From: Verrucomicrobiaceae bacterium UBA7681
Lineage (GTDB): Bacteria > Verrucomicrobiota > Verrucomicrobiia > Verrucomicrobiales > Verrucomicrobiaceae
DNA: 22,740 nt
Assembly: GCA_002482965.1 (NCBI GenBank)
Contig: DLGZ01000005.1
Location: 1-22,740 of the forward strand
Direction: 5' to 3'
Positions 7,637 through 14,539 of the stretch are shown in pieces; positions within the stretch are counted from its first letter, which is position 1, and each line of letters starts with the position of its first letter. The notes under the pieces were generated by a model that ran no database searches, was not told where the DNA came from, and worked only from the letters and a program-made list of their open reading frames with translations. The translations under genes were made by a program, and so were the position numbers.

Positions 7637-9417
7637 GTTTTGATCTTTGGGTAACCCTCATCACGCTCCTCGGGGCGGTGATCCTCTTTGCCACGGAAAA
7701 GCTGCCGGTGGACATTGTCGCGCTGCTGGCCACCGCCGTTCTGCTCATCACGGGAGTCGTCACCGTGGATGAAGGCATCGCGGGCTTTTCCAATCCTGCC
7801 GTCATCACCGTGGGCTGCATGTTCGTGCTCAGTTCCGCCTTGCAGAGGACGGGTGCGCTGGACGCACTGGGCAGGCTTCTTTCCAAAAGCGGTGGCAGCA
7901 GCCCTGGCATGTTCTGCATGCTCGTCATGCTCTGCGTTGCGCCCGTCTCCGCCTTCATCAACAACACTGCGGCCGTCGCCGTCTTCCTGCCGCTGGTCAT
8001 CGCTGCCGCCGTGGCGAAAAAAATCCCTGCCTCGCGTGTGCTCATCCCGTTGAGCTTCGCCTCCCAGTTTGGCGGCGTCTGCACCCTCATCGGCACCTCC
8101 ACCAATCTGCTCGTCAATTCCATCTACGAGAAGTCGGGACAGGGCAGCTTCAGCATGTTTGAATTTGCCCCGCTGGGACTGCTGCTGACAGTTGTCGGGG
8201 GTGCCTATCTCGTGTTTTTCGGGGGCTGGCTGCTGCCCTCGCGCCGCGCCGAGCAGCTCACGGATGTGTATCAACTGGGTGAGTACGTCACCGAGTTGCA
8301 CGTCATGGAAGGCTCTCCGCTCATCGGTCAGCGGATCGGCCAGACCGAGCTGTCCAAGAATCATGACGTCACGGTGATCGAGATCCGCCGTGGGACACGT
8401 GCGATCAGGGCCACGAGCGGTGAAACGGTGCAGGCTCATGACCTTCTGCTGGTGCGTGCCAGACCGGACAAATTGCTCGCAGTCACCACGGAGCTGAAGC
8501 TTGAGATCGAGCCGGAATTCAAGCTGCGTGACGAAACCATCCGCTCCACGGATGTGAAGCTCTGTGAAACGATTGTCCCGCCAAGTTCACCCTACATTGG
8601 CCGCACACTTGTGGAACTCCGATTTGGCGAGAAAACCGGCGTGATCGCTCTCGCTGTACAGCGAACTGGGCACGTGCTGCGTGAGAAGCTCTCCACTGTC
8701 CGGCTGCGTATCGGCGACGCTTTGCTGCTGCTGGGAGAGCAGGCTGACATCGACCGTGTGCGCGCGGAGGACGGTTTGCTCGTTCTCAATGAGATGGAAA
8801 CGCCCGTCCGCCATCGTGGGAAAACGCTTCTGGCCCTCGGTGTGTTCGGCCTCGTTGTCGTGCTTGCGGCGCTGAAGATTTTACCCATCATTGTCGGTGC
8901 TCTCGCGGCGGTGCTCGTGCTCATCATAGCCCGCTGCCTCCGTCCCGAGCAGGCCTATGGCGCGGTGGACTGGCGCGTGCTGATCATGCTGGCTGGTATC
9001 CTGCCGCTGGGCATCGCCATGGAAAAGACCGGCGCTGCCCAAGCCATCACGGACGTCGTTCTCCAGCTTGCTGGGCGGGAATCTCCCATCGCGCTGCTTG
9101 CTGGCATCTACCTCGTCACCGCCATCCTCACCGAGTTCATGAGCAACACCGGGGCCGCCGTCCTCATCGCCCCCATCGCCATCGCCACGGCGCAGAGCAT
9201 TGGTCTTGATCCCAAGCCGTTCCTCATTGCAGTGACCTTCGCGGCCTCCACCAGCTTTGCCACTCCCGTGGGCTACCAGACCAACACCATGGTGTACAAT
9301 GCCGGCGGTTATCGATTCAGTGACTTCGTCCGTGTGGGGGTGCCTTTGAACCTGCTTTTCTGGGGCTTATCGGTTTATTTGATTCCGCTGTTCTGGCCAT
9401 TTGTGGCGCGGCATTGA
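7633..9417 (+). CDS. SLC13-family (DASS / ArsB-NhaD superfamily) permease with two RCK_C (TrkA-C) domains
   Basis: A 594-residue secondary transporter with two membrane halves around a cytosolic insert. Half 1 (residues 1-200) contains SAFINNTAAVAVFLP (106-120) and FGGVCTLIGTSTNLLVN (146-162). Half 2 (about 395-590) contains EFMSNTGAAVLIAP (501-514) and SFATPVGYQTNTMVYNAGG (541-559). These paired NT motifs are the cation- and substrate-binding signature of the family. Between the halves lie two RCK_C domains (about 218-288 and 307-386; YVTELHVMEGSPLIGQRIGQ and ETIVPPSSPYIGRTLVELRF), probably regulatory ligand-binding modules. Substrates of such proteins include dicarboxylates, sulfate or citrate; which one cannot be told here. 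It uses CTC and C-ending codons more than the MscS-like gene upstream. ATG at 7633 overlaps a small upstream frame; no Shine-Dalgarno sequence. Confidence 0.88.
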   Translation: MSFDLWVTLITLLGAVILFATEKLPVDIVALLATAVLLITGVVTVDEGIAGFSNPAVITVGCMFVLSSALQRTGALDALGRLLSKSGGSSPGMFCMLVMLCVAPVSAFINNTAAVAVFLPLVIAAAVAKKIPASRVLIPLSFASQFGGVCTLIGTSTNLLVNSIYEKSGQGSFSMFEFAPLGLLLTVVGGAYLVFFGGWLLPSRRAEQLTDVYQLGEYVTELHVMEGSPLIGQRIGQTELSKNHDVTVIEIRRGTRAIRATSGETVQAHDLLLVRARPDKLLAVTTELKLEIEPEFKLRDETIRSTDVKLCETIVPPSSPYIGRTLVELRFGEKTGVIALAVQRTGHVLREKLSTVRLRIGDALLLLGEQADIDRVRAEDGLLVLNEMETPVRHRGKTLLALGVFGLVVVLAALKILPIIVGALAAVLVLIIARCLRPEQAYGAVDWRVLIMLAGILPLGIAMEKTGAAQAITDVVLQLAGRESPIALLAGIYLVTAILTEFMSNTGAAVLIAPIAIATAQSIGLDPKPFLIAVTFAASTSFATPVGYQTNTMVYNAGGYRFSDFVRVGVPLNLLFWGLSVYLIPLFWPFVARH

Positions 9418-9426
9418 GGTGTGGAT

Positions 9427-9816
9427 TCAGCGTGTCTCTTGCGGCTTCGAGAGCGACCCTGTGGATTCATCCACGTAACACTTGAAATCGTTTCTCCTGG
9501 CAAGGACCACGATCAGTCGCTCGCGTTCGTACATGAAGTAGCGAAACTCTATTCCCTCTTCCGGCGGGAAGGGTTTTTTCAATTCGGCGCGCATGGAGCC
9601 ATCGGCATTTAAGATCAGGGAACGGTCATCCCAGTTTTTGCCAACCAGTACCACGGCGATGCCTTCCGAATGCAGCACCAGGGCATTCGCTATATCCTGC
9701 GGAAGCTCAAGATGTTTGGGCGCTCCGGCTGCGTGCCACGAAAGGATTGGGCCGGACCACTTCAAGTCGGTGATGGTATCAGGCTTCAGCGACATTTTTG
9801 GTGGTTGAGCATTCAA
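9427..9816 (-). CDS. hypothetical protein, about 129 residues
   Basis: I do not recognise a family. The protein is soluble, with no signal peptide or membrane segment. It alternates hydrophobic and polar residues (ILSWHAAGAPKHLELP, IAVVLVGKNWDDRSLILNAD, EFRYFMYERERLIVVLARR), suggesting a mainly beta-strand fold. TTG at 9816 overlaps the stop of the upstream gene as TTGA, which would couple translation; ATG at 9795 (122 residues) is the alternative, and neither has a Shine-Dalgarno sequence. It ends 9 bases from the convergent SLC13 permease. Its tight linkage to the next gene suggests the two products act together, but the function is unknown. Confidence 0.6.
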   Translation of the reverse strand: MNAQPPKMSLKPDTITDLKWSGPILSWHAAGAPKHLELPQDIANALVLHSEGIAVVLVGKNWDDRSLILNADGSMRAELKKPFPPEEGIEFRYFMYERERLIVVLARRNDFKCYVDESTGSLSKPQETR

Positions 9817-10385
9817 TTCAGCGGGTAGGCCTTGAGGTCGGCCAGTAAGAACTCAAGGCTTTGCTCAGGAGTGAAGGCGAAGTATTTCTCGAAGGTCAGG
9901 TCGTCCATTGCTGCGACACGTTTCCAATTCCAGGACAGGTACCCGTCCAAACCGGGGCCCAGCCCCTTTATCAGCGCTTCGATCTGATCCTTGCGGACTC
10001 GATTGCGAAACCCCTCGGAAGACAGGTGACGCGCAAAAGCAAGCATGATCCCCGCCTTGGAGTATTCTTCGGTAGCTAGCCTGCTGCGCCACTGGGCCTC
10101 CACCTCGTCCAGCAGCACCGCCTCAGAGTATCTCCCTCGGAGGATCTGCATCAGCTCTACGCCGCTTCTCCTGAAGCAACGAGACCCCGCCAGTTCAACG
10201 AGGCGTGCTTTGCGCAGAAAGGGGATGTTTATGACGAGCTTTACTGCTGCGGCTCTCTGTGAAGGCTGTCCGCTGGAGCAATAAAGATAAACCAGATCGC
10301 CGGACCACCAGTAAATGGCACCCAGCAGCAGAGAAGCCATGAGACCCAGCACCACGGAAAAGGAAGGCCATTTCTTCTTCATCAT
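9813..10385 (-). CDS. hypothetical single-pass membrane protein
   Basis: About 190 residues from the preferred start MMKKKWPSF (ATG at 10385). An ATG at 10436 would add 17 residues of low-complexity Pro/Thr sequence before the positively charged MKKK and is less likely. KKK is followed by one hydrophobic segment (FSVVLGLMASLLLGAIYWW), a typical N-in membrane anchor. The remainder is a soluble, helical, charged domain (AQWRSRLATEEYSKAGIMLA, ALIKGLGPGLDGYLSWNWK, EQSLEFLLADLKAYPLN) probably outside the cytoplasmic membrane. I recognise no family. It overlaps or abuts the following hypothetical gene and likely shares a transcript with it. Confidence 0.6.
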   Translation of the reverse strand: MMKKKWPSFSVVLGLMASLLLGAIYWWSGDLVYLYCSSGQPSQRAAAVKLVINIPFLRKARLVELAGSRCFRRSGVELMQILRGRYSEAVLLDEVEAQWRSRLATEEYSKAGIMLAFARHLSSEGFRNRVRKDQIEALIKGLGPGLDGYLSWNWKRVAAMDDLTFEKYFAFTPEQSLEFLLADLKAYPLN

Positions 10386-10480
10386 GGGGTAGGTGCTTGG
10401 AGTCGAATGAGCTGGAGTTGTCAGACGGGGAAGCATGGCGTATTTGCGCTTTGCAAGTCAATGCTCAACACTGCTAACGC

Positions 10481-11155
10481 TCAGCGAATCCCCGGCTTCT
10501 TGGGCAGGGGCAGCCACCCACCTGCGGTCCAGTCGAGGTATTCGGTGCTGCGAAACTGTTTTTTGTAATCGTAAACGCTGGGTTCGTGGGTGGCGTAGCC
10601 GGTGTAGAGCCAGAGGTGGTTGGCTTCGCGGCAGTGCTGGATTTCGAGAAGGAGGGTGAAGATGCCGAGGCTGCGTTTGGAGTATTCGGGCTCAAAGATG
10701 CCGTAGACGCTGGAGGCGGAGTGCTGGCCGACATCGAGGAAGCTGGCGGCGATGAGGCGGGGGCCGTTGAAGACGCGGAGCATGCGGCTGGTGCAGGGGC
10801 CACGGGTGGGATCGGGGCCGAGGAAGGTTTCGAGGGTGTCGGGGATGTTGTGGGTGAAGCGCTGCTTGTGGCGCTGGAAGAGGGCGCGCAGTTCGTCGTC
10901 GATGGCGGCGGGGGAGATGTCGGTGTGGAGGTCGGCGTTCTTGGTCAGGACGCGGCGCTGGCTTTTGGTGAGGGTGCAGGACGCCAGATCGATGCGCAGC
11001 GGCGTGATGGTTTGCAGGCTGCCATCGCTGGCCTGCTGCGTGCTGTAACGAAAAAAATGCCTGCCAAAATGCCGCCAGCCTGTCGCCCAGGCATGATCCA
11101 TGATTTCCGCGGGAACGGAATCACAGATGAATGCATCGTCGAACACTGGCGTCAT
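10481..11155 (-). CDS. arginyl/leucyl-tRNA--protein transferase-like protein (ATE/Bpt family), cysteine cluster missing
   Basis: A 224-residue member of the aminoacyl-tRNA-protein transferase family, which adds Arg or Leu to protein N-termini (N-end rule degradation). The N-terminal part keeps GWRHFGRHFFR (residues 26-36) and PLRIDLASCTLTKSQRRVLT (52-71), as in Bpt. The C-terminal GNAT-like part keeps ASSVYGIFEPEYSKRSLGIF (147-166) and LWLYTGYATHEPSVYDYKKQF (181-201). The Cys residues expected between FFR and PLRI, which in ATE enzymes bind metal or an Fe-S cluster, are absent; that stretch reads YSTQQASDGSLQTIT. It is slightly short for Bpt. The protein may be an unusual transferase or may have lost classical activity. 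ATG at 11155 has no Shine-Dalgarno sequence. It is transcribed away from the DUF4407 gene, whose start lies 83 bases off. Confidence 0.75.
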   Translation of the reverse strand: MTPVFDDAFICDSVPAEIMDHAWATGWRHFGRHFFRYSTQQASDGSLQTITPLRIDLASCTLTKSQRRVLTKNADLHTDISPAAIDDELRALFQRHKQRFTHNIPDTLETFLGPDPTRGPCTSRMLRVFNGPRLIAASFLDVGQHSASSVYGIFEPEYSKRSLGIFTLLLEIQHCREANHLWLYTGYATHEPSVYDYKKQFRSTEYLDWTAGGWLPLPKKPGIR

Positions 11156-11238
11156 AGGAGGGTCTTATTAATCCAGTCCCGCAGATTGACAATCCCACGC
11201 CCGACCGCACACTTCGAAACCGGTCGTCCCCCACGCCT

Positions 11239-12957
11239 ATGAACCTCCTGCAACGCATCGAACGCGTCTTTTTCTGGCTCTCTGCAGCCTCCTCCGACAA
11301 CCTTGATGCCTGCCCGGCGTGGGAGCGGCGCAAGTACGTGGCCTTTGGCGCGACGGTGCTGGTGCCCTCCACATTTGCCATCATTGCCTGTGCGTATGCG
11401 CTTAGCACGCTGACGGACAACTGGCTGATCATCGCGCCGGTGTCGCTGGTGTGGTCGTTCATCATTCTGACGGTGGACCGTGCGTTGCTGGCGACCTATC
11501 GCGCTTACCAGTCCTTCTTCCGCAAGGCCGCGCAGTTCTCGCTGCGCATGGTGGTGGCAGCGCTGATGGGCATCACGATTTCGCATCCGCTGACGCTGCT
11601 GCTCTTCAAGGACACCATCACTTCTGTGATTGAAAAACATCGCCAGGGCGAGATCGAAGCTGCGCGTGAAGTCTCGAAGCAGCAGAAGGTCGCCGTGGAG
11701 GCGCGCCTCGTGCCGCTGGAGGCGGAGATCGCCACACAGCGTGAGAACTGGAATGCGACCTTCAGCGCCAAGTTTCTGGATGAGAACGGCAAGCCGGTGG
11801 AGAAGCCGCTCACGGATGATGAGAAGGCGGACAAAGCCGCACGTGAAGCCAAGATTGCTGATGCGGTGGCTCCGGGCCAAGAGCGACTGACGAAGCTGGA
11901 CACGGAGATGGCCACGCTGAGCAAGGATTATCAAAAAATCGCCGAGGAGCTGAATCACTGGCAAACGGAATTTGAGCGCGAGGTGAATGGCCAGCGCAGC
12001 GGCATCATCGGTCTGGGGCCGCGTGCCAAGAGCATCCAGGAAGACCAGCTCACCTGGCGGCGTGCAGAGTCCGCGCGTCTGAGCGGCGTGCTGGACACGA
12101 TGACGAAGACCCGCGTGGCGGTGGTGGCCGAGATCAAAGCGGCTGAGGACGGTGTGAACACCGCGCTGGATGCCCAGGCGGCTGAGAAAGCAGCGCTCGA
12201 CAAGGCGGAGCGGGATCGCATTGCCGCACTGAAGCAGAAGGTGCAGACGGAGCAGGCGGACCAGTTTGTGGGGCAGCAGAATGCGATTCGCGAGACGCTG
12301 AAAACGCAGATCGACGCGCTGCTACTGCAGCAGAAGAATCTGCATACGGAGATCACCCAGCTCATCAAAGACGAGGACGTGCGCATCTCTGGTATTCGCG
12401 CGGAGCCGCGCCGGGATCTCCTCACGCAGACGCTGGCGCTGCATGAGTTGTTTGAGCAGGGCGCGCAGGGCGGCACGTTTGCGCTGGTGGCGTATCTGGT
12501 GCTGACGCTGCTCTTCATGCTGGTGGACACGATTCCGCTGATCGTGAAATTCTTCTCCAAGCCCGGCCCGTATGACACGATGCTGGACCGCGAGGAGATG
12601 GGTTATGATGGCGAACGCAAAGCGTTCATGGCAGGTTTCAGCCTGCAAATGAAGGAGCTGGGAGAGAGCAAGATGCTGAACCTCACGCGGAACAAGACGC
12701 TGGAACGCGCGCTCGTCACTGGTGTGGATGGGGCTCGCTCGGCGAAGGAGTTCCTCGTCTATTTGATGGACTTGGAGCGCGACTTTGAAGAGAGAAGCCG
12801 CCTGGCGCGGGAACTGGCCGCCAAGAGCGGTGTGAGCCACACGGCGGATGTGATCGAGGAGATGTCCCGCAATTTCTACACCGACCTGCGCGAGCGCATG
12901 GAGAAGTTCTTCCATGACGATGACCAGCGCCGGACTCCGGTGTCGGGGCGGGCATGA
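11239..12957 (+). CDS. DUF4407 domain-containing membrane protein
   Basis: A 572-residue protein with the DUF4407 layout. An amphipathic start (LLQRIERVFFWLSAASSDNL) is followed by three transmembrane segments (about 33-56, 62-80, 101-123) with the characteristic SLVWSFIILTVDRALLAT around the second. A long charged coiled-coil of nearly 280 residues (about 130-410), rich in Glu, Lys and Ala, follows. A fourth transmembrane segment (FALVAYLVLTLLFMLVDTIPLIVKFF, about 412-437) and a C-terminal helical cytoplasmic region of about 135 residues complete it. The family is widespread in bacteria and its function is unknown to me. Coiled-coil plus membrane architecture suggests a scaffold or sensor. 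ATG at 11239 has no Shine-Dalgarno sequence. Downstream lies the long inverted repeat at 12974-13032. Confidence 0.85.
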   Translation: MNLLQRIERVFFWLSAASSDNLDACPAWERRKYVAFGATVLVPSTFAIIACAYALSTLTDNWLIIAPVSLVWSFIILTVDRALLATYRAYQSFFRKAAQFSLRMVVAALMGITISHPLTLLLFKDTITSVIEKHRQGEIEAAREVSKQQKVAVEARLVPLEAEIATQRENWNATFSAKFLDENGKPVEKPLTDDEKADKAAREAKIADAVAPGQERLTKLDTEMATLSKDYQKIAEELNHWQTEFEREVNGQRSGIIGLGPRAKSIQEDQLTWRRAESARLSGVLDTMTKTRVAVVAEIKAAEDGVNTALDAQAAEKAALDKAERDRIAALKQKVQTEQADQFVGQQNAIRETLKTQIDALLLQQKNLHTEITQLIKDEDVRISGIRAEPRRDLLTQTLALHELFEQGAQGGTFALVAYLVLTLLFMLVDTIPLIVKFFSKPGPYDTMLDREEMGYDGERKAFMAGFSLQMKELGESKMLNLTRNKTLERALVTGVDGARSAKEFLVYLMDLERDFEERSRLARELAAKSGVSHTADVIEEMSRNFYTDLRERMEKFFHDDDQRRTPVSGRA

Positions 12958-12973
12958 GGAGGATTTCGTCTTC

Positions 12974-13032
12974 TAGTCCCGGCTTCAGCCGGTGCTGGAC
13001 AGCGCGACCCGAACCGGCTGAAGCCGGGACTA
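12974..13032. repeat. perfect 20-bp inverted repeat with 19-base loop (REP-like element)
   Basis: The left arm (12974-12993, TAGTCCCGGCTTCAGCCGGT) is exactly complementary to the right arm (13013-13032) around a 19-base centre. It lies between the DUF4407 stop and the DUF1501 gene. There is no T-run after the hairpin, so it is not a standard intrinsic terminator, although a transcript would fold strongly. From general knowledge, palindromic sequences of the GTAGTCCCGSCTTCAGSCGG style recur in genomes of these phyla. I see only one copy here, so dispersal is an inference. Confidence 0.85.
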
Positions 13033-13087
13033 CAAGACAAAGAGCAAGAGCCTGCGAATACGGCCCGTATGTTGCTGTGTGAGAATC

Positions 13088-14500
13088 ATGCCTACATTGC
13101 CACCGTTCAGCCGTCGAGAGATGCTGCGCAGTTCCTGCGCGGGATTTGGTTATCTGGCTTTGCAGGGGGTGCTGGGGCTTGAATCGGCCAAGGCGGCGGT
13201 GATTGATCCGCTGGCACCGAAGCAGCCGCATTTTCCGGCGAAGGCGAAGCGGGTGATTTTTCTGCTGATGAAGGGCGGCCCGTCGCAGGTGGATACGTTT
13301 GATCCGAAGCCGATGCTGGATCGGGACCATGGCAAGCCGCCGCCGTTTGCGCTGCCTCGGGTGAAATTTGCGGAGACGGGCAATCTGCTGAAGTCGCCCT
13401 GGAAGTTCCGGCAGTATGGCCAGAGCGGTCTGCCGGTGAGCGATCTCTTTCCGCATGTGGCGAAGCATGTGGATGACCTGTGCGTCATCCGCTCCATGCA
13501 CGGTACGAATCCGGCGCATGGCGGGGCTTTGCTGAAACTACACACGGGCAGCGATACGCTGGTGCGGCCGAGTCTTGGCTCTTGGGTCAGCTACGGTCTG
13601 GGGACGGAAAATTCAGACCTGCCAGCTTTTGTGACGATCTGCCCGACGCTGGCGCATGGTGGTGTGAACAACTGGGGCTCCGCCTTTCTGCCTGCGCACT
13701 GCCAGGGCACGCCGCTGGGCAATGCCAGCATCCCGGCGGAGCAGGCGGTGGTGCGGCACATCCATAACAAGATGCTTTCGCCGGAAATGCAGCGCGCGCA
13801 GCTTGATCTGGTGTCACAGATGAATCACGCGCATCTGGATGCGGCTGGGGCGAATGCGGCACTGGAAGCGCGGATTAATTCTTTTGAGCTGGCCTACCGC
13901 ATGCAATCGACGCTGCCGGACTTGCAGGACATCTCGGGGGAGACGGAAGCTACGCGCAAAATGTATGGGCTGGATGATCCGGTGACGGCGAATTTTGGGC
14001 GGCAGTGCCTCATGGCGCGGCGCTTTGCTGAAAGCGGCGTGCGGTTTGTGCAGGTCACGCACAGCGACAGCTTTGTGCAGTGGGATCAGCACGGTGATCT
14101 GCTCAAAGGGCACACGAAAAACGCTGCTGAGGTCGATAAACCCATCGCGGGGCTGCTGGCAGATCTCAAATCACGCGGCCTGCTGGAGGACACGCTGGTG
14201 GTCTGGGGCGGTGAGTTTGGCCGCACGCCGGTGGCGCAGGGCACGGACGGGCGCGATCACAACCCGCACGGATTCACCATGTGGCTGGCTGGTGGTGGCT
14301 GCAAACCGGGCACGGCCTATGGAGCGACGGATGACTACGGCTACTACGCGGCGGTGGATAAAGTCCACATCCATGATCTGCATGCCACGATTCTGCACCT
14401 GCTGGGGCTGGATCATTTGAAACTGACCTATCGTTACGCGGGGCGCGATTTCCGACTGACGGATGTGGCGGGCGAGGTGGTGAAGGGGGTGCTGGTGTAG
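13088..14500 (+). CDS. DUF1501 domain-containing protein, Tat-exported
   Basis: About 470 residues of the DUF1501 family, typical of Planctomycetes and Verrucomicrobia and related to the alkaline phosphatase/sulfatase fold. The N-terminus has a twin-arginine signal (SRREMLRSSCAGFGYLALQG), indicating export in a folded state. Family blocks follow: RVIFLLMKGGPSQVDTFDPK, SDLFPHVAKHVDDLCVIRSMHG, NPAHGGALLKLHTGS, RFVQVTHSDSFVQWDQHGD, LEDTLVVWGGEFGRTPVAQG, DHNPHGFTMWLAGGG and HIHDLHATILHLLGLDHLKL; the Asp, His and Glu residues in them are the likely metal ligands. The start is ATG at 13088; GTG at 13079 adds three residues. The biochemical function is unproven. Its usual partner, DUF1549/DUF1553, is encoded at 18140-20425 on the other strand rather than next to it. 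Confidence 0.88.
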   Translation: MPTLPPFSRREMLRSSCAGFGYLALQGVLGLESAKAAVIDPLAPKQPHFPAKAKRVIFLLMKGGPSQVDTFDPKPMLDRDHGKPPPFALPRVKFAETGNLLKSPWKFRQYGQSGLPVSDLFPHVAKHVDDLCVIRSMHGTNPAHGGALLKLHTGSDTLVRPSLGSWVSYGLGTENSDLPAFVTICPTLAHGGVNNWGSAFLPAHCQGTPLGNASIPAEQAVVRHIHNKMLSPEMQRAQLDLVSQMNHAHLDAAGANAALEARINSFELAYRMQSTLPDLQDISGETEATRKMYGLDDPVTANFGRQCLMARRFAESGVRFVQVTHSDSFVQWDQHGDLLKGHTKNAAEVDKPIAGLLADLKSRGLLEDTLVVWGGEFGRTPVAQGTDGRDHNPHGFTMWLAGGGCKPGTAYGATDDYGYYAAVDKVHIHDLHATILHLLGLDHLKLTYRYAGRDFRLTDVAGEVVKGVLV

Positions 14501-14504
14501 GGGG

Positions 14505-14539
14505 GGGCACGACAGCAATGCCTGTCTCCCAGCTTTTTT
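14505..14539. terminator. weak hairpin plus T-run between convergent genes
   Basis: In the 37-base gap between the convergent DUF1501 and Sel1 genes, GACAG (14511-14515) pairs with CTGTC (14522-14526) across a six-base loop. Flanking GGG/CCC can extend the stem with a bulge. A run of six T follows at 14534-14539, eight bases after the stem. It could terminate the DUF1501 transcript but is not a canonical terminator. Confidence 0.25.

Noticed and set aside
10586..11242. 218-residue Gly/Ala/Glu-rich plus-strand frame
   Set aside because: Antisense shadow of the transferase-like gene, whose family motifs are clear.
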